From Paracoccaceae bacterium (lineage in GTDB: Bacteria > Pseudomonadota > Alphaproteobacteria > Rhodobacterales > Rhodobacteraceae), in the NCBI GenBank assembly GCA_003535335.1, contig DOHJ01000002.1, positions 12,394 to 23,012 of the forward strand: a stretch of DNA of 10,619 nucleotides, in the 5' to 3' direction. The notes beneath the pieces were generated by a model. It was not told the origin of the DNA and made no database searches. It worked only from the letters and a program-made list of their open reading frames with translations. Positions 1 to 8,568 of this stretch are shown here, piece after piece. Positions within the stretch are counted from its first letter, which is position 1. Each line of letters opens with the position of its first letter. The translations under genes were made by a program, and so were the position numbers.

Positions 1-788
1 ACACCGCGCGGGTTGATGCCTTGGGATTGCTGCACTTGGGTTAGCGCCTTGATCCGGTCGCGCAAAGCGGCGGCGCGCTCGTATTCCATTTCCTCACTGG
101 CAAGCTGCATTTGGTTGGCCAGATCCTCTTGTACCTTGGTGGTTTTGCCAGACAGGAATTGTTCGGCATCGCTCACCATATCGGAATAATCACCGGCGCT
201 GATTGTACCAACGCAAGGGGCCGAGCAGCGTTTGATCTGAAACAACAAACAAGGCCGCGTGCGGCTTTCAAAGGTGGAATCGGTGCAATCGCGCAGCAGA
301 AAAACCTTTTGCAGCTGGTTCAAGGTACGGTTCACAGCACCGGCGCTGGCAAAGGGGCCAAAATAGCTGCCCGCCTCGCCCTTGCGACCACGGTGCTTTT
401 TGATCTGGGCAAATTCATGGCTTTTGGCCAGCAGGATACTGGGAAAGGATTTATCATCGCGCAGCAAAACATTGTAATGCGGTTTTAGCTGCTTGATCAG
501 GTTTTGCTCCAGCAGCAAGGCTTCGGTTTCGGTTTTGGTGGTTAGAAACATCATCGAGGCGGTCTGCGCAATCATCCGCGCAATCCGCACCGTGTGGCCG
601 GTGGGTTTGGCATAATTCGAGACCCGCTTTTTCAGATGCCGCGCCTTGCCAACATATAAAACCCGCCCCGCTTTATCCAGCATCCGGTACACACCGGGGC
701 TATCATCAAGCGTGTTCAGATAGCCACGGATCCGGGCATGGCCCAGCAGTGGTTTGTCTTCTGTGATATGGCTGTCAGGCTGGCTCAT
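1..788 (-). CDS. uvrC: UvrABC system protein C (excinuclease subunit), N-terminal part, cut by the window edge
   Basis: UvrC makes the incisions on both sides of a DNA lesion in cytoplasmic nucleotide excision repair, after UvrA/UvrB damage recognition. 262 codons are visible of a protein that is usually about 600-630 residues. The GIY-YIG nuclease domain, which makes the 3' cut, spans about residues 28-107, with GVY at 32-34 and YVGKA at 45-49. Four cysteines, C168, C180, C188 and C192, have the spacing (12, 8, 4) of the Fe-S-cluster cysteines of E. coli UvrC and lie in the family signature [21 protein letters not shown] (UvrB-interaction) helix pair follows at about 223-250. The ATG is preceded by a weak GGA-type ribosome site. 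The missing C-terminal half should hold the second (RNase H-like) nuclease and HhH domains. The identification is firm; the rest of the gene lies beyond base 1. Confidence 0.97.
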   Translation of the reverse strand, partial: MSQPDSHITEDKPLLGHARIRGYLNTLDDSPGVYRMLDKAGRVLYVGKARHLKKRVSNYAKPTGHTVRIARMIAQTASMMFLTTKTETEALLLEQNLIKQLKPHYNVLLRDDKSFPSILLAKSHEFAQIKKHRGRKGEAGSYFGPFASAGAVNRTLNQLQKVFLLRDCTDSTFESRTRPCLLFQIKRCSAPCVGTISAGDYSDMVSDAEQFLSGKTTKVQEDLANQMQLASEEMEYERAAALRDRIKALTQVQQSQGINPRG

Positions 789-822
789 TTATATTCCAAA
801 GTGATTCCCGGTTTTGGCTGCA

Positions 823-850
823 ATCATAGCCGATATAATGCAAGTGAAAA
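823..850 (-). promoter_or_regulatory. candidate sigma-70 promoter for uvrC
   Basis: On the minus strand, TTTTCA (850-845) is followed after 16 bases by TATGAT (828-823), which differs from the -10 consensus at one position. The -35 match is 4 of 6. This would start transcription near base 816 and give a leader of roughly 28 bases before the uvrC ATG. It is an inference from motif matching only. Confidence 0.4.
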
Positions 851-865
851 CATCTCCACTATTTC

Positions 866-874
866 TGTGGATAA
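866..874 (-). promoter_or_regulatory. perfect DnaA-box 9-mer upstream of uvrC
   Basis: The minus strand reads TTATCCACA, the consensus high-affinity DnaA box. It lies in non-coding, AT-rich DNA about 15 bases upstream of the candidate uvrC -35 element. I saw no second perfect box nearby, so a replication origin is not supported. Regulation of uvrC by DnaA is possible. A single 9-mer can also arise by chance. Confidence 0.45.
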
Positions 875-935
875 GTCTGTTTGTAACTTGGCCTGAAGAC
901 AAATTTTTCCTTTGTTTTGGCTAATTTCTACGATT

Positions 936-952
936 TGCCTAATTTTTAGGCA
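936..952. repeat. short inverted repeat, 7-base arms around TTT
   Basis: The sequence TGCCTAATTTTTAGGCA has perfect 7-base arms with a 3-base centre. A near copy of the left arm (GGCTAATTT) lies about 18 bases away at 919-927. It could be an operator for a dimeric regulator or a weak hairpin at the end of the SDR operon. No T-tract follows it directly on the minus strand, so it is not called a terminator. Confidence 0.4.
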
Positions 953-1083
953 CCAGCCCAAGCCATTGTTTTTATTGTATTTATTTTACAAAACCCGACA
1001 ACCCATTGAATCCATTAATGAAATTGTAACGGTTATGTGTCGAAAAAACCAGACGTGCACAAGTTTCCTTCAGGGCACCTCAC

Positions 1084-1884
1084 TTACTCGGTTTTAGTGT
1101 GCTCAACCCCAAGGATATCCGGCGTTTTCCATGCCGTATTCTGGCCGCCATCCACGCATAATAACTGCCCTGTTACCGCCACTGCATCCAGAAAATAGCC
1201 AAGTGCTGCGGTTACATCCTGAACATTGGCCCCGCGCCCCAACGGCAGGTTTTCACGCTGCTGTTTGAAATGCGCAGCCGATTGGCGTTCTGCCTGCAAT
1301 GTCGGGCCAGGACCAATGGCGTTGACCCTGATATCGGGTGCCAATGCCTGCGCCGCTGTTTGGCTAAAGGCCCAAAGGCCCATTTTGGCAATTGTGTAAC
1401 TTGTGAACTCCGGCGTCAGCTTCATCACCCGCTGATCCAGCATATTCACGATTAAGGCCGAAGAAACCAGCTCGCCTTTGTCGTCACGGGCTGCTTTGGG
1501 CGCTTGGGCGGCAAAATTCTGGCATAAAACAAACGGCGCACGCAGGTTGGTGCCCAGATGCCTGTCCCAACTTTCACGACTGGCACTTGCCAGTGTGTCA
1601 TGCTCAAATACCGCGGCATTGTTCACCAGACAGTTTAGTGATCCGCCCAAAGCTTCAGCCGCGCGGGTTATTAGCGCCTGGGTTGCAGCCTCGTCCATCA
1701 GGTCGGCTTGCAGGGCAACCGCGCGTCGCCCCATGGCGGTGATTTCATCCACCACAACGCCGGCCTCGGCCGCTGATTTGGAAAAATGTACCGCGACATC
1801 ATAACCGCGATCCGCCAAATACAGCGCCATAGCACGGCCCAGACGTTTGCCAGCCCCCGTTACCAATGCGCGTTTTTCCAACAT
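1084..1884 (-). CDS. SDR oxidoreductase of the pteridine reductase (PTR1/FolM) type
   Basis: A 266-residue cytosolic NAD(P)H-dependent reductase, normal length for a classical SDR. The nucleotide-binding motif is TGAGKRLG (9-16), NNA is at 88-90 and the active-site YTIAK has Y163 and K167. The usual SDR catalytic serine is replaced by D150, exactly 13 residues before the tyrosine, as for D181/Y194/K198 in trypanosomatid PTR1. The TGxxKRLG glycine loop, the HFSKSAAEA stretch at 33-41 and the QADL at 59-62 also resemble PTR1. The family reduces dihydropterins or dihydromonapterin with NADPH, so a role in folate or tetrahydromonapterin metabolism is the best guess; activity is inferred. It is the last gene of a four-gene operon. 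Its ATG lies 3 bases after the antiporter stop codon, suggesting translational coupling. A FabG-like or other SDR substrate cannot be excluded. Confidence 0.8.
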   Translation of the reverse strand: MLEKRALVTGAGKRLGRAMALYLADRGYDVAVHFSKSAAEAGVVVDEITAMGRRAVALQADLMDEAATQALITRAAEALGGSLNCLVNNAAVFEHDTLASASRESWDRHLGTNLRAPFVLCQNFAAQAPKAARDDKGELVSSALIVNMLDQRVMKLTPEFTSYTIAKMGLWAFSQTAAQALAPDIRVNAIGPGPTLQAERQSAAHFKQQRENLPLGRGANVQDVTAALGYFLDAVAVTGQLLCVDGGQNTAWKTPDILGVEHTKTE

Positions 1885-1887
1885 GAC

Positions 1888-2844
1888 CTAAACCAATACC
1901 ATGACAATATAGACCGCGTATAATGCCGACAGGATGATGCCCCAGATTTTAGTGATGTCTTGTTTGAAAAACACAAACGGGATCAGCAATGCAGATGCCC
2001 CCAACATCACCCAGATATCAAAGCGCAAAATATAGTCAGACACAGGAATATCCCCGACAAAACTGGCAATGCCGATAATCGCCAACAGGTTGAACATGTT
2101 CGATCCAATCACATTGCCCAGCGCCACACCGGCCTGTTTGCGCATCGCAGCCATGGCCGTTGTCGCCAGTTCAGGCAACGATGTTCCAACCGCCACCAAG
2201 GTCAGGCCGATCACGGTTTCACTAACCCCGTAGACAGTCGCAATATTCACCGCACCTTCGACCAGTAAATTGGCCCCCAACGGCAAGCCAAACAGCCCCA
2301 ACAGCATAAAGACACCAATTTGCCACCACGCCATTTCCAGATCGGCCCCCTCGACATCTGTCAGATCATCTTCAAATTCGCCGTTCTTTGATTTCTTGCG
2401 GTGGGATTTGGCCTGAAGAAAAGCATCGATCAGCACAAATGCAAGTGCGGCCAGCAGGATAGTTCCGTGTATCCAGGTGATCGGGCCGAAAAAGCACATG
2501 GCTGTAAACAGCAATGAGGCAACGATCATATAAAGATAGTTTTTGCGCGTATCACATTGCGAGGTATGAAACACCGCAATCAGCGCAGGCAGGCCCAGCA
2601 CCAGCAGCACATTGGCCGTATTGGAACCCACAACATTCCCCATTGCCAAGCCCGGCGCGCCATCGTTTATGGCCTGAATGGAAATCAGCAGCTCTGGTGC
2701 CGAGGTGCCAAAAGCCACAATCGTCAGGCTGACAATAAGGGCCGGAGCCCCAAGGCGCAGGCTCAGATTAACCGCACCTTTAACCAGCGCATCCCCGGCC
2801 AGCAGTAAAATCACCAACCCAAGGCCGGCATAAACCCAATCCAT
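1888..2844 (-). CDS. calcium/sodium antiporter, CaCA family (YrbG-like)
   Basis: A 318-residue inner-membrane cation exchanger, the usual length for bacterial YrbG/NCX_Mj-type antiporters. The two inverted alpha repeats that form the ion pathway are both complete. Alpha-1 has GTSAPE at 46-51 with E51 and GNVVGSN at 69-75. Alpha-2 has GTSLPE at 220-225 with E225 and GNVIGSN at 243-249. About ten hydrophobic helices are visible, split by a charged cytoplasmic loop at roughly 144-172 (HRKKSKNGEFEDDL). The family exports Ca2+ in exchange for Na+ or H+; the exact ions are not determined by the sequence. The ATG follows the zinc-ribbon miniprotein stop with 3 bases between (TAA GAA ATG), and the SDR starts 3 bases after its own stop, so the three are probably translated together. 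Confidence 0.95.
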   Translation of the reverse strand: MDWVYAGLGLVILLLAGDALVKGAVNLSLRLGAPALIVSLTIVAFGTSAPELLISIQAINDGAPGLAMGNVVGSNTANVLLVLGLPALIAVFHTSQCDTRKNYLYMIVASLLFTAMCFFGPITWIHGTILLAALAFVLIDAFLQAKSHRKKSKNGEFEDDLTDVEGADLEMAWWQIGVFMLLGLFGLPLGANLLVEGAVNIATVYGVSETVIGLTLVAVGTSLPELATTAMAAMRKQAGVALGNVIGSNMFNLLAIIGIASFVGDIPVSDYILRFDIWVMLGASALLIPFVFFKQDITKIWGIILSALYAVYIVMVLV

Positions 2845-2847
2845 TTC

Positions 2848-3018
2848 TTAACCCTTTTTTATATGGCCACAGCCGCAAGGCCCGCGTCCAATCCGGTAGC
2901 GCCCGCATTTGGGGCATTTCCTGTCTTGCAGCTGTTTTTGGCCCGGATAGCGCAGACGGCCAAACATGGCCAGCACCACCATGCCGATCAAAAACAGACT
3001 GACGATTTTGATAATCAT
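2848..3018 (-). CDS. 56-residue membrane-anchored zinc-ribbon miniprotein
   Basis: This small gene is supported by position and content. The ATG directly abuts the TAG of the S49 peptidase gene (TAGATG), and its TAA lies 3 bases before the antiporter ATG, so it exactly fills the space between two real genes. Residues 2-19 are hydrophobic (IIKIVSLFLIGMVVLAMF) and should form one N-terminal membrane helix. A basic stretch follows, then CPKC (C35, C38) and CGC (C48, C50), which can bind one zinc ion in a half zinc-ribbon fold. The tail is short and lysine-rich. I do not recognise a named family, and the function is unknown. Operon position suggests a role linked to the peptidase or the antiporter, such as an assembly or regulatory partner, but that is inference. 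It is easily missed because it is under 60 codons. Confidence 0.8.
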   Translation of the reverse strand: MIIKIVSLFLIGMVVLAMFGRLRYPGQKQLQDRKCPKCGRYRIGRGPCGCGHIKKG

Positions 3019-3825
3019 CTACAGCCCAAATCGCGCGTAATGGGCGCGTTCCTCAAGACCATCCAGCGCATCGTCGACAATCCTTAGACCAAATTTCTGC
3101 AACAATGACCGCTTGCCGCCGTAACGGATAAATTTCACCTTATCGCCAAAACGTTCTTTCATCAGCGGCTCCAGCTGATCAATCCCGTCAATCAGCCCCA
3201 CCTCAAGCGCAGCCGTGCCGATCCAGATTTCACCGGTAAATAAATCTTTGTCCTCGGGCAATTTCCCAGCACGGCGTTTCATGATCTGGGCCTTAAAAGT
3301 CGTGTGCATATGTTCCAATATGCCCTTTAAGCGCTTTATATCATCCGGTTTTTCCGGCTGGAACGGATCCAGCATGGATTTTGATTTTCCGGCCGTATAA
3401 ACGCGCCGCTCAACGCCAATACGTTCCATAGCCTGATTAAAACCAAAGCCCATCGAAATAACGCCGATCGAGCCAACAATCGAACTTTCATCGGCCCAAA
3501 TTTCATCCGCGGCCGATGCCAGCCAGTAACCGCCGGAGGCAGCCACGTCTTCGACAAAAGCGATCACCGGAACATCATGCTCGGCCGACAAACGGCGAAT
3601 GCGCGCCGCGATCAAAGATGATTGCACGGGTGATCCGCCGGGCGAATTTATCACCAGCGCCACGACCTTTGGTTTGCCTTTTTTAAAGGCCTTTTCCAGC
3701 ATCGGGCGCAACGAAACATCGTTCAACGCCCCGCGACCGCTGGATGAAATAATGCCCGACAGGCGAACAACCGCAACCGTGGGCGCGGATTTCAGAAAAG
3801 GGATGCTGTTTCTCATACTTGCCAT
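3019..3825 (-). CDS. S49 family serine peptidase (SppA/SohB-like)
   Basis: A 268-residue ClpP-fold peptidase with a Ser-Lys dyad. S97 lies in AASGGY (95-100) and K149 in GKSKSMLDPF (146-155). The 52-residue spacing between them equals that of S147/K199 in B. subtilis SppA. The oxyanion-side motif NSPGG is at 60-64, and SIVGSIGV at 115-122 is typical. Family members degrade leftover signal peptides or other membrane-embedded peptides. Here the N terminus (MASMRNSIPFLKSAPTVAVV) has no clear membrane anchor or signal peptide, unlike E. coli SppA and SohB, so it may be peripheral or cytosolic. The start is uncertain: ATG at 3825 or ATG at 3816, neither with a strong ribosome site. It heads the four-gene operon, 87 bases downstream of glpK. 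I found no convincing promoter or terminator in that gap, so read-through from glpK is possible. Confidence 0.93.
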   Translation of the reverse strand: MASMRNSIPFLKSAPTVAVVRLSGIISSSGRGALNDVSLRPMLEKAFKKGKPKVVALVINSPGGSPVQSSLIAARIRRLSAEHDVPVIAFVEDVAASGGYWLASAADEIWADESSIVGSIGVISMGFGFNQAMERIGVERRVYTAGKSKSMLDPFQPEKPDDIKRLKGILEHMHTTFKAQIMKRRAGKLPEDKDLFTGEIWIGTAALEVGLIDGIDQLEPLMKERFGDKVKFIRYGGKRSLLQKFGLRIVDDALDGLEERAHYARFGL

Positions 3826-3913
3826 GTAGAGCGCCCACGGCAGGCATTCAAGGTGACAAGTGTTATCTGTGGGCAGTGTTGCTAAAATCCTGCTGTGTTA
3901 CCTTGGAAATCAG

Positions 3914-5389
<1,476 letters not shown>

Positions 5390-5424
5390 GCGGATCTCCT
5401 GTTTATTTATCTATCCCTGCGGAC

Positions 5425-5458
5425 AAAAAAGGCGCGCCAGACAAACCGGTGCGCCTTT
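5425..5458 (-). terminator. rho-independent terminator of the 5'-nucleotidase gene
   Basis: On the minus strand, AAAGGCGC pairs perfectly with GCGCCTTT. The stem can extend to 11 pairs through one G-U, with a 9-base loop. A T6 run ends the structure at 5425. It begins 22 bases after the nucleotidase stop codon. It points toward glpK, whose ATG is only 35 bases further on. Confidence 0.85.
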
Positions 5459-5480
5459 GATTAGCTCATCTCAAACGGGC

Positions 5481-7070
5481 TTATTTCTGCGATATCCGCC
5501 CATCCATATAGGCGGTATAATCACCCTGCGCTGCCATGTATTCGGCCATAACATCGGCCAGATCGGGACCGAAATCATACGCATCCATGCCGTCAGTCGA
5601 GAATATTTTATAACCATCGCCGCCACCGCGCACATAATCGTTGGTCACGACACCATAAACCTTGTCAGGGTCAATTGCGGCCCAACTATCACCATCGGCC
5701 ACCATGACTTGAACAATCCGGCCCTCATTTGGCGCAACACTTGGATCCCACGTGAATTTAATGCCGGCAACCTGTGGAAAGCGCCCTTTGACCTCTTCCA
5801 CCTGACTAACGCCATTTTCCAGCGCGGCAATCACGCCAGCGCCTTTGATCTGGAAGGTCGACAAGGTATTCTGGAATGGCAAAACACCCAAAACGTCGCC
5901 CATTGTAACCTTGCCTGCCTCAAGCGAAGAACGAATTCCGCCAGAGTTTGCAATCGCAATCGAAATACCCTGATCCTTGACACGGGCCAGCATGGCATCC
6001 GCCACCAGATTGCCCATCTCGCATTCTTTCACACGGCAATTATCGCGGTTGCCATCAATCGGCCCGGCTGCGCTGGCAACCACTTTTTGACGAATTTCTT
6101 CCAACGGCTGGGCCAGTTCGGAAATTCGCGCTTTGGTGGTGCTGTCTTCGACAACTTCGCCGCTCATGATAATCGGCTCGCCCACGGCTTGGGTGATGTT
6201 GCCATCACTGTCAAATGTGACATTCAATTCGCCCAAAAATTTGCCGTAAGCATAGGCCTGCACAATTGCGGTGTTGTTAACCATGGTCGGGTACGGGCCT
6301 TTGGCCTTGTCCAATGTATTGGACAGCAAGGTGTTGGAATGGCCACCGACGATCACATCAACACCGGTGGTTTCGGCCGCTACCTTTTGGTCAACCAGAT
6401 AACCGGAATGCGACAAAACGATAATCTTGTTCACACCTTGGGCGGTCAGTTTGTCAACCTCGGCCTGAACCGCCGCTACGGGATCGCCAAAGGTGATATT
6501 GGGGCCGGGGCTGGCCAATTCGTGGGTGTCTTCGGGCGTCAGGCCAATCAGGCCCAGTTTTTCACCGCCACGTTCAATCACCACGGATTTGGGTAATTTT
6601 TCGGCCAGCAACGGCTCGCGGGTGACATCGGCGTTTGACATCAGAATAGGGAAATCCAGTGCGTCCATAAAGCCGCGCAGCACTTCGGGGCCATCGTCAA
6701 ATTCGTGGTTGCCCACGGTCATGGCGTCATAGCCCATTTTATTCATCATTTCGGCCGCAACTTTACCCTTGTAATAGGTGTAAAACAGCGTGCCTTGAAA
6801 CTGATCGCCGCCATCCACCAAAATGCTGTTGTTGCTGCGCGCCCGGGCATCGGCCACCGCAGTAACCAAACGGGCTGATCCGCCGAAACATTTACCTTCA
6901 AGGTTTTTTTCTTCAGAACAGCCGGAATCATATTTGCTGATCGGCTCGAACCGGGCATGAAAATCATTTGTGTGCAAAATAGTTAACGAATAATCCGCCG
7001 CAGCCATACCCGCGCCAAACGTCAAGGCAGCGGCTGCCGCCATGGTTTTTAAAATAAATCGAGTAAGCAC
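5481..7070 (-). CDS. secreted bifunctional metallophosphoesterase/5'-nucleotidase (UshA-like)
   Basis: A 529-residue periplasmic hydrolase that removes phosphate from nucleotides, and in related enzymes cleaves UDP-sugars, allowing salvage of nucleosides and phosphate. Residues 1-25 form a signal peptide with R4 and K8, a hydrophobic core and an AAA|D cleavage site. The metallophosphoesterase domain (about 28-250) has the full metal-ligand set: D36 and H38, D89 in GGDQFQGT, N121-H122 in GNHEFD, H221 and H244 in GGHSN. The C-terminal nucleotide-binding domain (about 330-510) has GNLVADAML, ANSGGIRSS with R379, LPFQNT and TNDYVRGGGDGY. Cysteine pairs C51/C61 and C344/C349 fit disulfides in an exported protein. 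The start is a GTG, chosen because AGGGGGA lies 5 bases upstream; the next ATG (codon 10) has no ribosome site and would remove the charged end of the signal peptide. Substrate range is not readable from sequence. It is transcribed alone and ends in a strong terminator. Confidence 0.94.
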   Translation of the reverse strand: MLTRFILKTMAAAAALTFGAGMAAADYSLTILHTNDFHARFEPISKYDSGCSEEKNLEGKCFGGSARLVTAVADARARSNNSILVDGGDQFQGTLFYTYYKGKVAAEMMNKMGYDAMTVGNHEFDDGPEVLRGFMDALDFPILMSNADVTREPLLAEKLPKSVVIERGGEKLGLIGLTPEDTHELASPGPNITFGDPVAAVQAEVDKLTAQGVNKIIVLSHSGYLVDQKVAAETTGVDVIVGGHSNTLLSNTLDKAKGPYPTMVNNTAIVQAYAYGKFLGELNVTFDSDGNITQAVGEPIIMSGEVVEDSTTKARISELAQPLEEIRQKVVASAAGPIDGNRDNCRVKECEMGNLVADAMLARVKDQGISIAIANSGGIRSSLEAGKVTMGDVLGVLPFQNTLSTFQIKGAGVIAALENGVSQVEEVKGRFPQVAGIKFTWDPSVAPNEGRIVQVMVADGDSWAAIDPDKVYGVVTNDYVRGGGDGYKIFSTDGMDAYDFGPDLADVMAEYMAAQGDYTAYMDGRISQK

Positions 7071-7174
7071 AAGAATCCCCCTGTTGGATTGAATGACTAT
7101 TAAGTTATCGTGGCAATGTAACAGCCAAGAGTCAAAGGCTTGACCATTTTATTTTCAACGGGCATGTGGGACCA
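7071..7174. promoter_or_regulatory. divergent promoter region between the nucleotidase and DUF952-pyrD operons
   Basis: These roughly 100 non-coding bases must carry the promoters for both directions. On the minus strand, TTGACT (7135-7130) is followed by CGATAA (7110-7105) after 19 bases, a possible but over-spaced promoter. On the plus strand, TTGACC at 7140-7145 has no good -10 at a sensible distance before the 7175 start. No convincing operator or riboswitch is visible. Confidence 0.4.
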
Positions 7175-7513
7175 ATGCAGATTTATAAAATATTCCTTGG
7201 CCCGCAATGGGCCGAATTAGAGGCCAAAGGCGAAACCCTTGGCGCGCCAATTGATCTGGCGGATGGCTTTGTGCATTTTTCCACAGCCACACAAGCCGGC
7301 GAAACCGCCGCCAAATATTTCTCCGGGTTTGACGGGCTGATGTTGATTGCCTTTGAGGCCGAACAAATGGGTGACGCGTTGAAATGGGAACCTTCGCGCG
7401 GCGGTGATTTGTTTCCGCATCTTTACCGCGCCTTGAGGCACGATGAGGTTGTTTGGGCCAAACCCTTGCCCTTTAAAAATGGCACACATATTTTCCCGCA
7501 GGAAATGATATGA
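7175..7513 (+). CDS. DUF952 domain protein
   Basis: A 112-residue protein recognised as DUF952 by its MQIYKIF start, the [14 protein letters not shown] block (27-40, with H34 and S36) and the [13 protein letters not shown] block near the C terminus. This is the normal length for the family. A GTG at 7166 would add three residues; ATG 7175 is preferred because family members start with M-x-IYKI, and GGGA lies just upstream, although with short spacing. The biochemical function is not established. Solved members are reported to resemble ADP-ribosyltransferase or RNA 2'-phosphotransferase folds, so NAD binding or nucleotide chemistry is a possibility from recall, not shown here. Its stop overlaps the pyrD start by 4 bases (ATGA), which indicates co-translation with pyrimidine synthesis. 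Confidence 0.9.
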   Translation: MQIYKIFLGPQWAELEAKGETLGAPIDLADGFVHFSTATQAGETAAKYFSGFDGLMLIAFEAEQMGDALKWEPSRGGDLFPHLYRALRHDEVVWAKPLPFKNGTHIFPQEMI

Positions 7514-8568
7514 AACGACTGGAACGTATTGGCATCAAGCTGCTGCATAAGTTTGACCCCGAACGCGCCCACGCGCTTTCTTTAAATGCCTTGAACAGTG
7601 GCCTGATGCCCCTGCCCGGCGTGTTCAGAAATGCGCGGTTGCAAACCAGCATTGCCGGTCTGAAACTGCCCAACCCCGTTGGCCTTGCCGCCGGATTTGA
7701 TAAAAATGCCACCGCTTTGGCCCCGCTTTCACGCGCCGGTTTTGGCTTCATCGAAGTCGGAGCCGCAACCCCTAAGCCCCAACCGGGCAACGCCAAACCG
7801 CGACTGTTTCGCCTAAGTCAGGACAAGGCGGTGATTAACCGTTTCGGGTTTAACAATGATGGAATGGAGGCGATTGCACAGCGGCTGGTCAAACGGCCCG
7901 CTGATGCGGTGATTGGCCTGAATCTTGGGGCCAACAAAGATAGCGAGGATCGCGCGGCTGATTTTGCCACGGTTTTGGCCCATTGTGGCAAACATCTGGA
8001 TTTTGCTACGGTCAATGTATCTTCGCCAAACACCGAAAAACTACGTGATTTACAAGGAAAAGAGGCATTAACCGCCCTGCTGAACGGCGTGATAAACACC
8101 CGAAACAACCTGACGCGTCCGATACCTGTGTTCCTGAAAATCGCGCCTGATCTGAATGAAACGGAACTGGCCGAAATCGCCCAAGTTGCCACAGAGACCG
8201 GCATTGATGCGATTATCGCCACCAACACCACGCTGGATCGCGACGGGTTAAACAGCCCGCACCGCGATCAGGCTGGCGGATTGTCCGGTGCGCCATTGTT
8301 TGAAAAATCCACCCGCGTTCTGGCACAGCTTAGTGAACTGACCAGCGGAAAAATCCCCCTGATCGGGGTTGGTGGCATTGGCTCGGCTGATCAGGCTTAT
8401 GCCAAAATCTGCGCTGGTGCCACGGCGGTTCAGCTCTATTCCGCCATGATTTATCAGGGCCTGTCACTGGTCACTGAAATTGCCAAAGGTCTGGATCAAC
8501 TTCTGGCCGACGACGGCTTTTCAAATATTTCCGAGGCCGTTGGCAGCAAACGAAAGGACTGGCTATGA
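7510..8568 (+). CDS. pyrD: dihydroorotate dehydrogenase (quinone), class 2
   Basis: PyrD oxidises dihydroorotate to orotate, the fourth step of de novo UMP synthesis, passing electrons through FMN to membrane quinone. The 352 residues fit class 2 enzymes. The N-terminal helical extension (about 1-45, with [14 protein letters not shown]) is the membrane-association and quinone-tunnel region that defines class 2. FMN and substrate motifs follow: GLAAGFDKN (58-66), [10 protein letters not shown] (82-91), [10 protein letters not shown] (109-118), NLGANKD (138-144), NVSSPNT (169-175) with S172 as the class 2 catalytic base, [15 protein letters not shown] and the IGVGGI phosphate loop. AGGAA about 6 bases upstream supports the ATG. 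The gene overlaps both neighbours by 4 bases, so all three are likely one transcript with coupled translation. Confidence 0.97.
   Translation: MKRLERIGIKLLHKFDPERAHALSLNALNSGLMPLPGVFRNARLQTSIAGLKLPNPVGLAAGFDKNATALAPLSRAGFGFIEVGAATPKPQPGNAKPRLFRLSQDKAVINRFGFNNDGMEAIAQRLVKRPADAVIGLNLGANKDSEDRAADFATVLAHCGKHLDFATVNVSSPNTEKLRDLQGKEALTALLNGVINTRNNLTRPIPVFLKIAPDLNETELAEIAQVATETGIDAIIATNTTLDRDGLNSPHRDQAGGLSGAPLFEKSTRVLAQLSELTSGKIPLIGVGGIGSADQAYAKICAGATAVQLYSAMIYQGLSLVTEIAKGLDQLLADDGFSNISEAVGSKRKDWL

Larger units (their letters stand above)
789..1083. other. AT-rich intergenic region between uvrC and the SDR gene
   Basis: These 295 bases separate two minus-strand genes and are clearly more AT-rich than the flanking coding DNA, with runs such as TTTTTATTGTATTTATTTTA around 969-988. 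They hold the candidate uvrC promoter, one DnaA box and one inverted repeat. I see no clear stem plus T-tract terminator after the SDR stop codon: the T6 run on the minus strand at about 1043-1048 lacks a convincing stem. A 61-codon plus-strand reading frame here shows no ribosome site and no family resemblance. Confidence 0.6.

Noticed and set aside
789..1083. replication origin (AT-rich DNA plus DnaA box)
   Set aside because: Only one perfect box was seen, with no cluster, and the neighbours are not the usual alphaproteobacterial origin genes.
912..1097. 61-codon plus-strand frame in the uvrC upstream gap
   Set aside because: It is low in complexity and AT-rich, has no ribosome site, overlaps the SDR end and resembles no known protein.
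3826..3913. promoter or terminator between glpK and the S49 peptidase gene
   Set aside because: No stem with a T-tract and no well-spaced -35/-10 pair could be identified in the 88-base gap.
7104..7126. Pho box upstream of the nucleotidase (CTGTTAC plus second half-site)
   Set aside because: The second half-site CCACGAT matches the consensus at only 3 of 7 positions, so phosphate control by PhoB is not supported.
7166..7174. GTG start for the DUF952 gene
   Set aside because: The three extra residues are not typical of the family, and ATG at 7175 gives the usual M-x-IYKI start.
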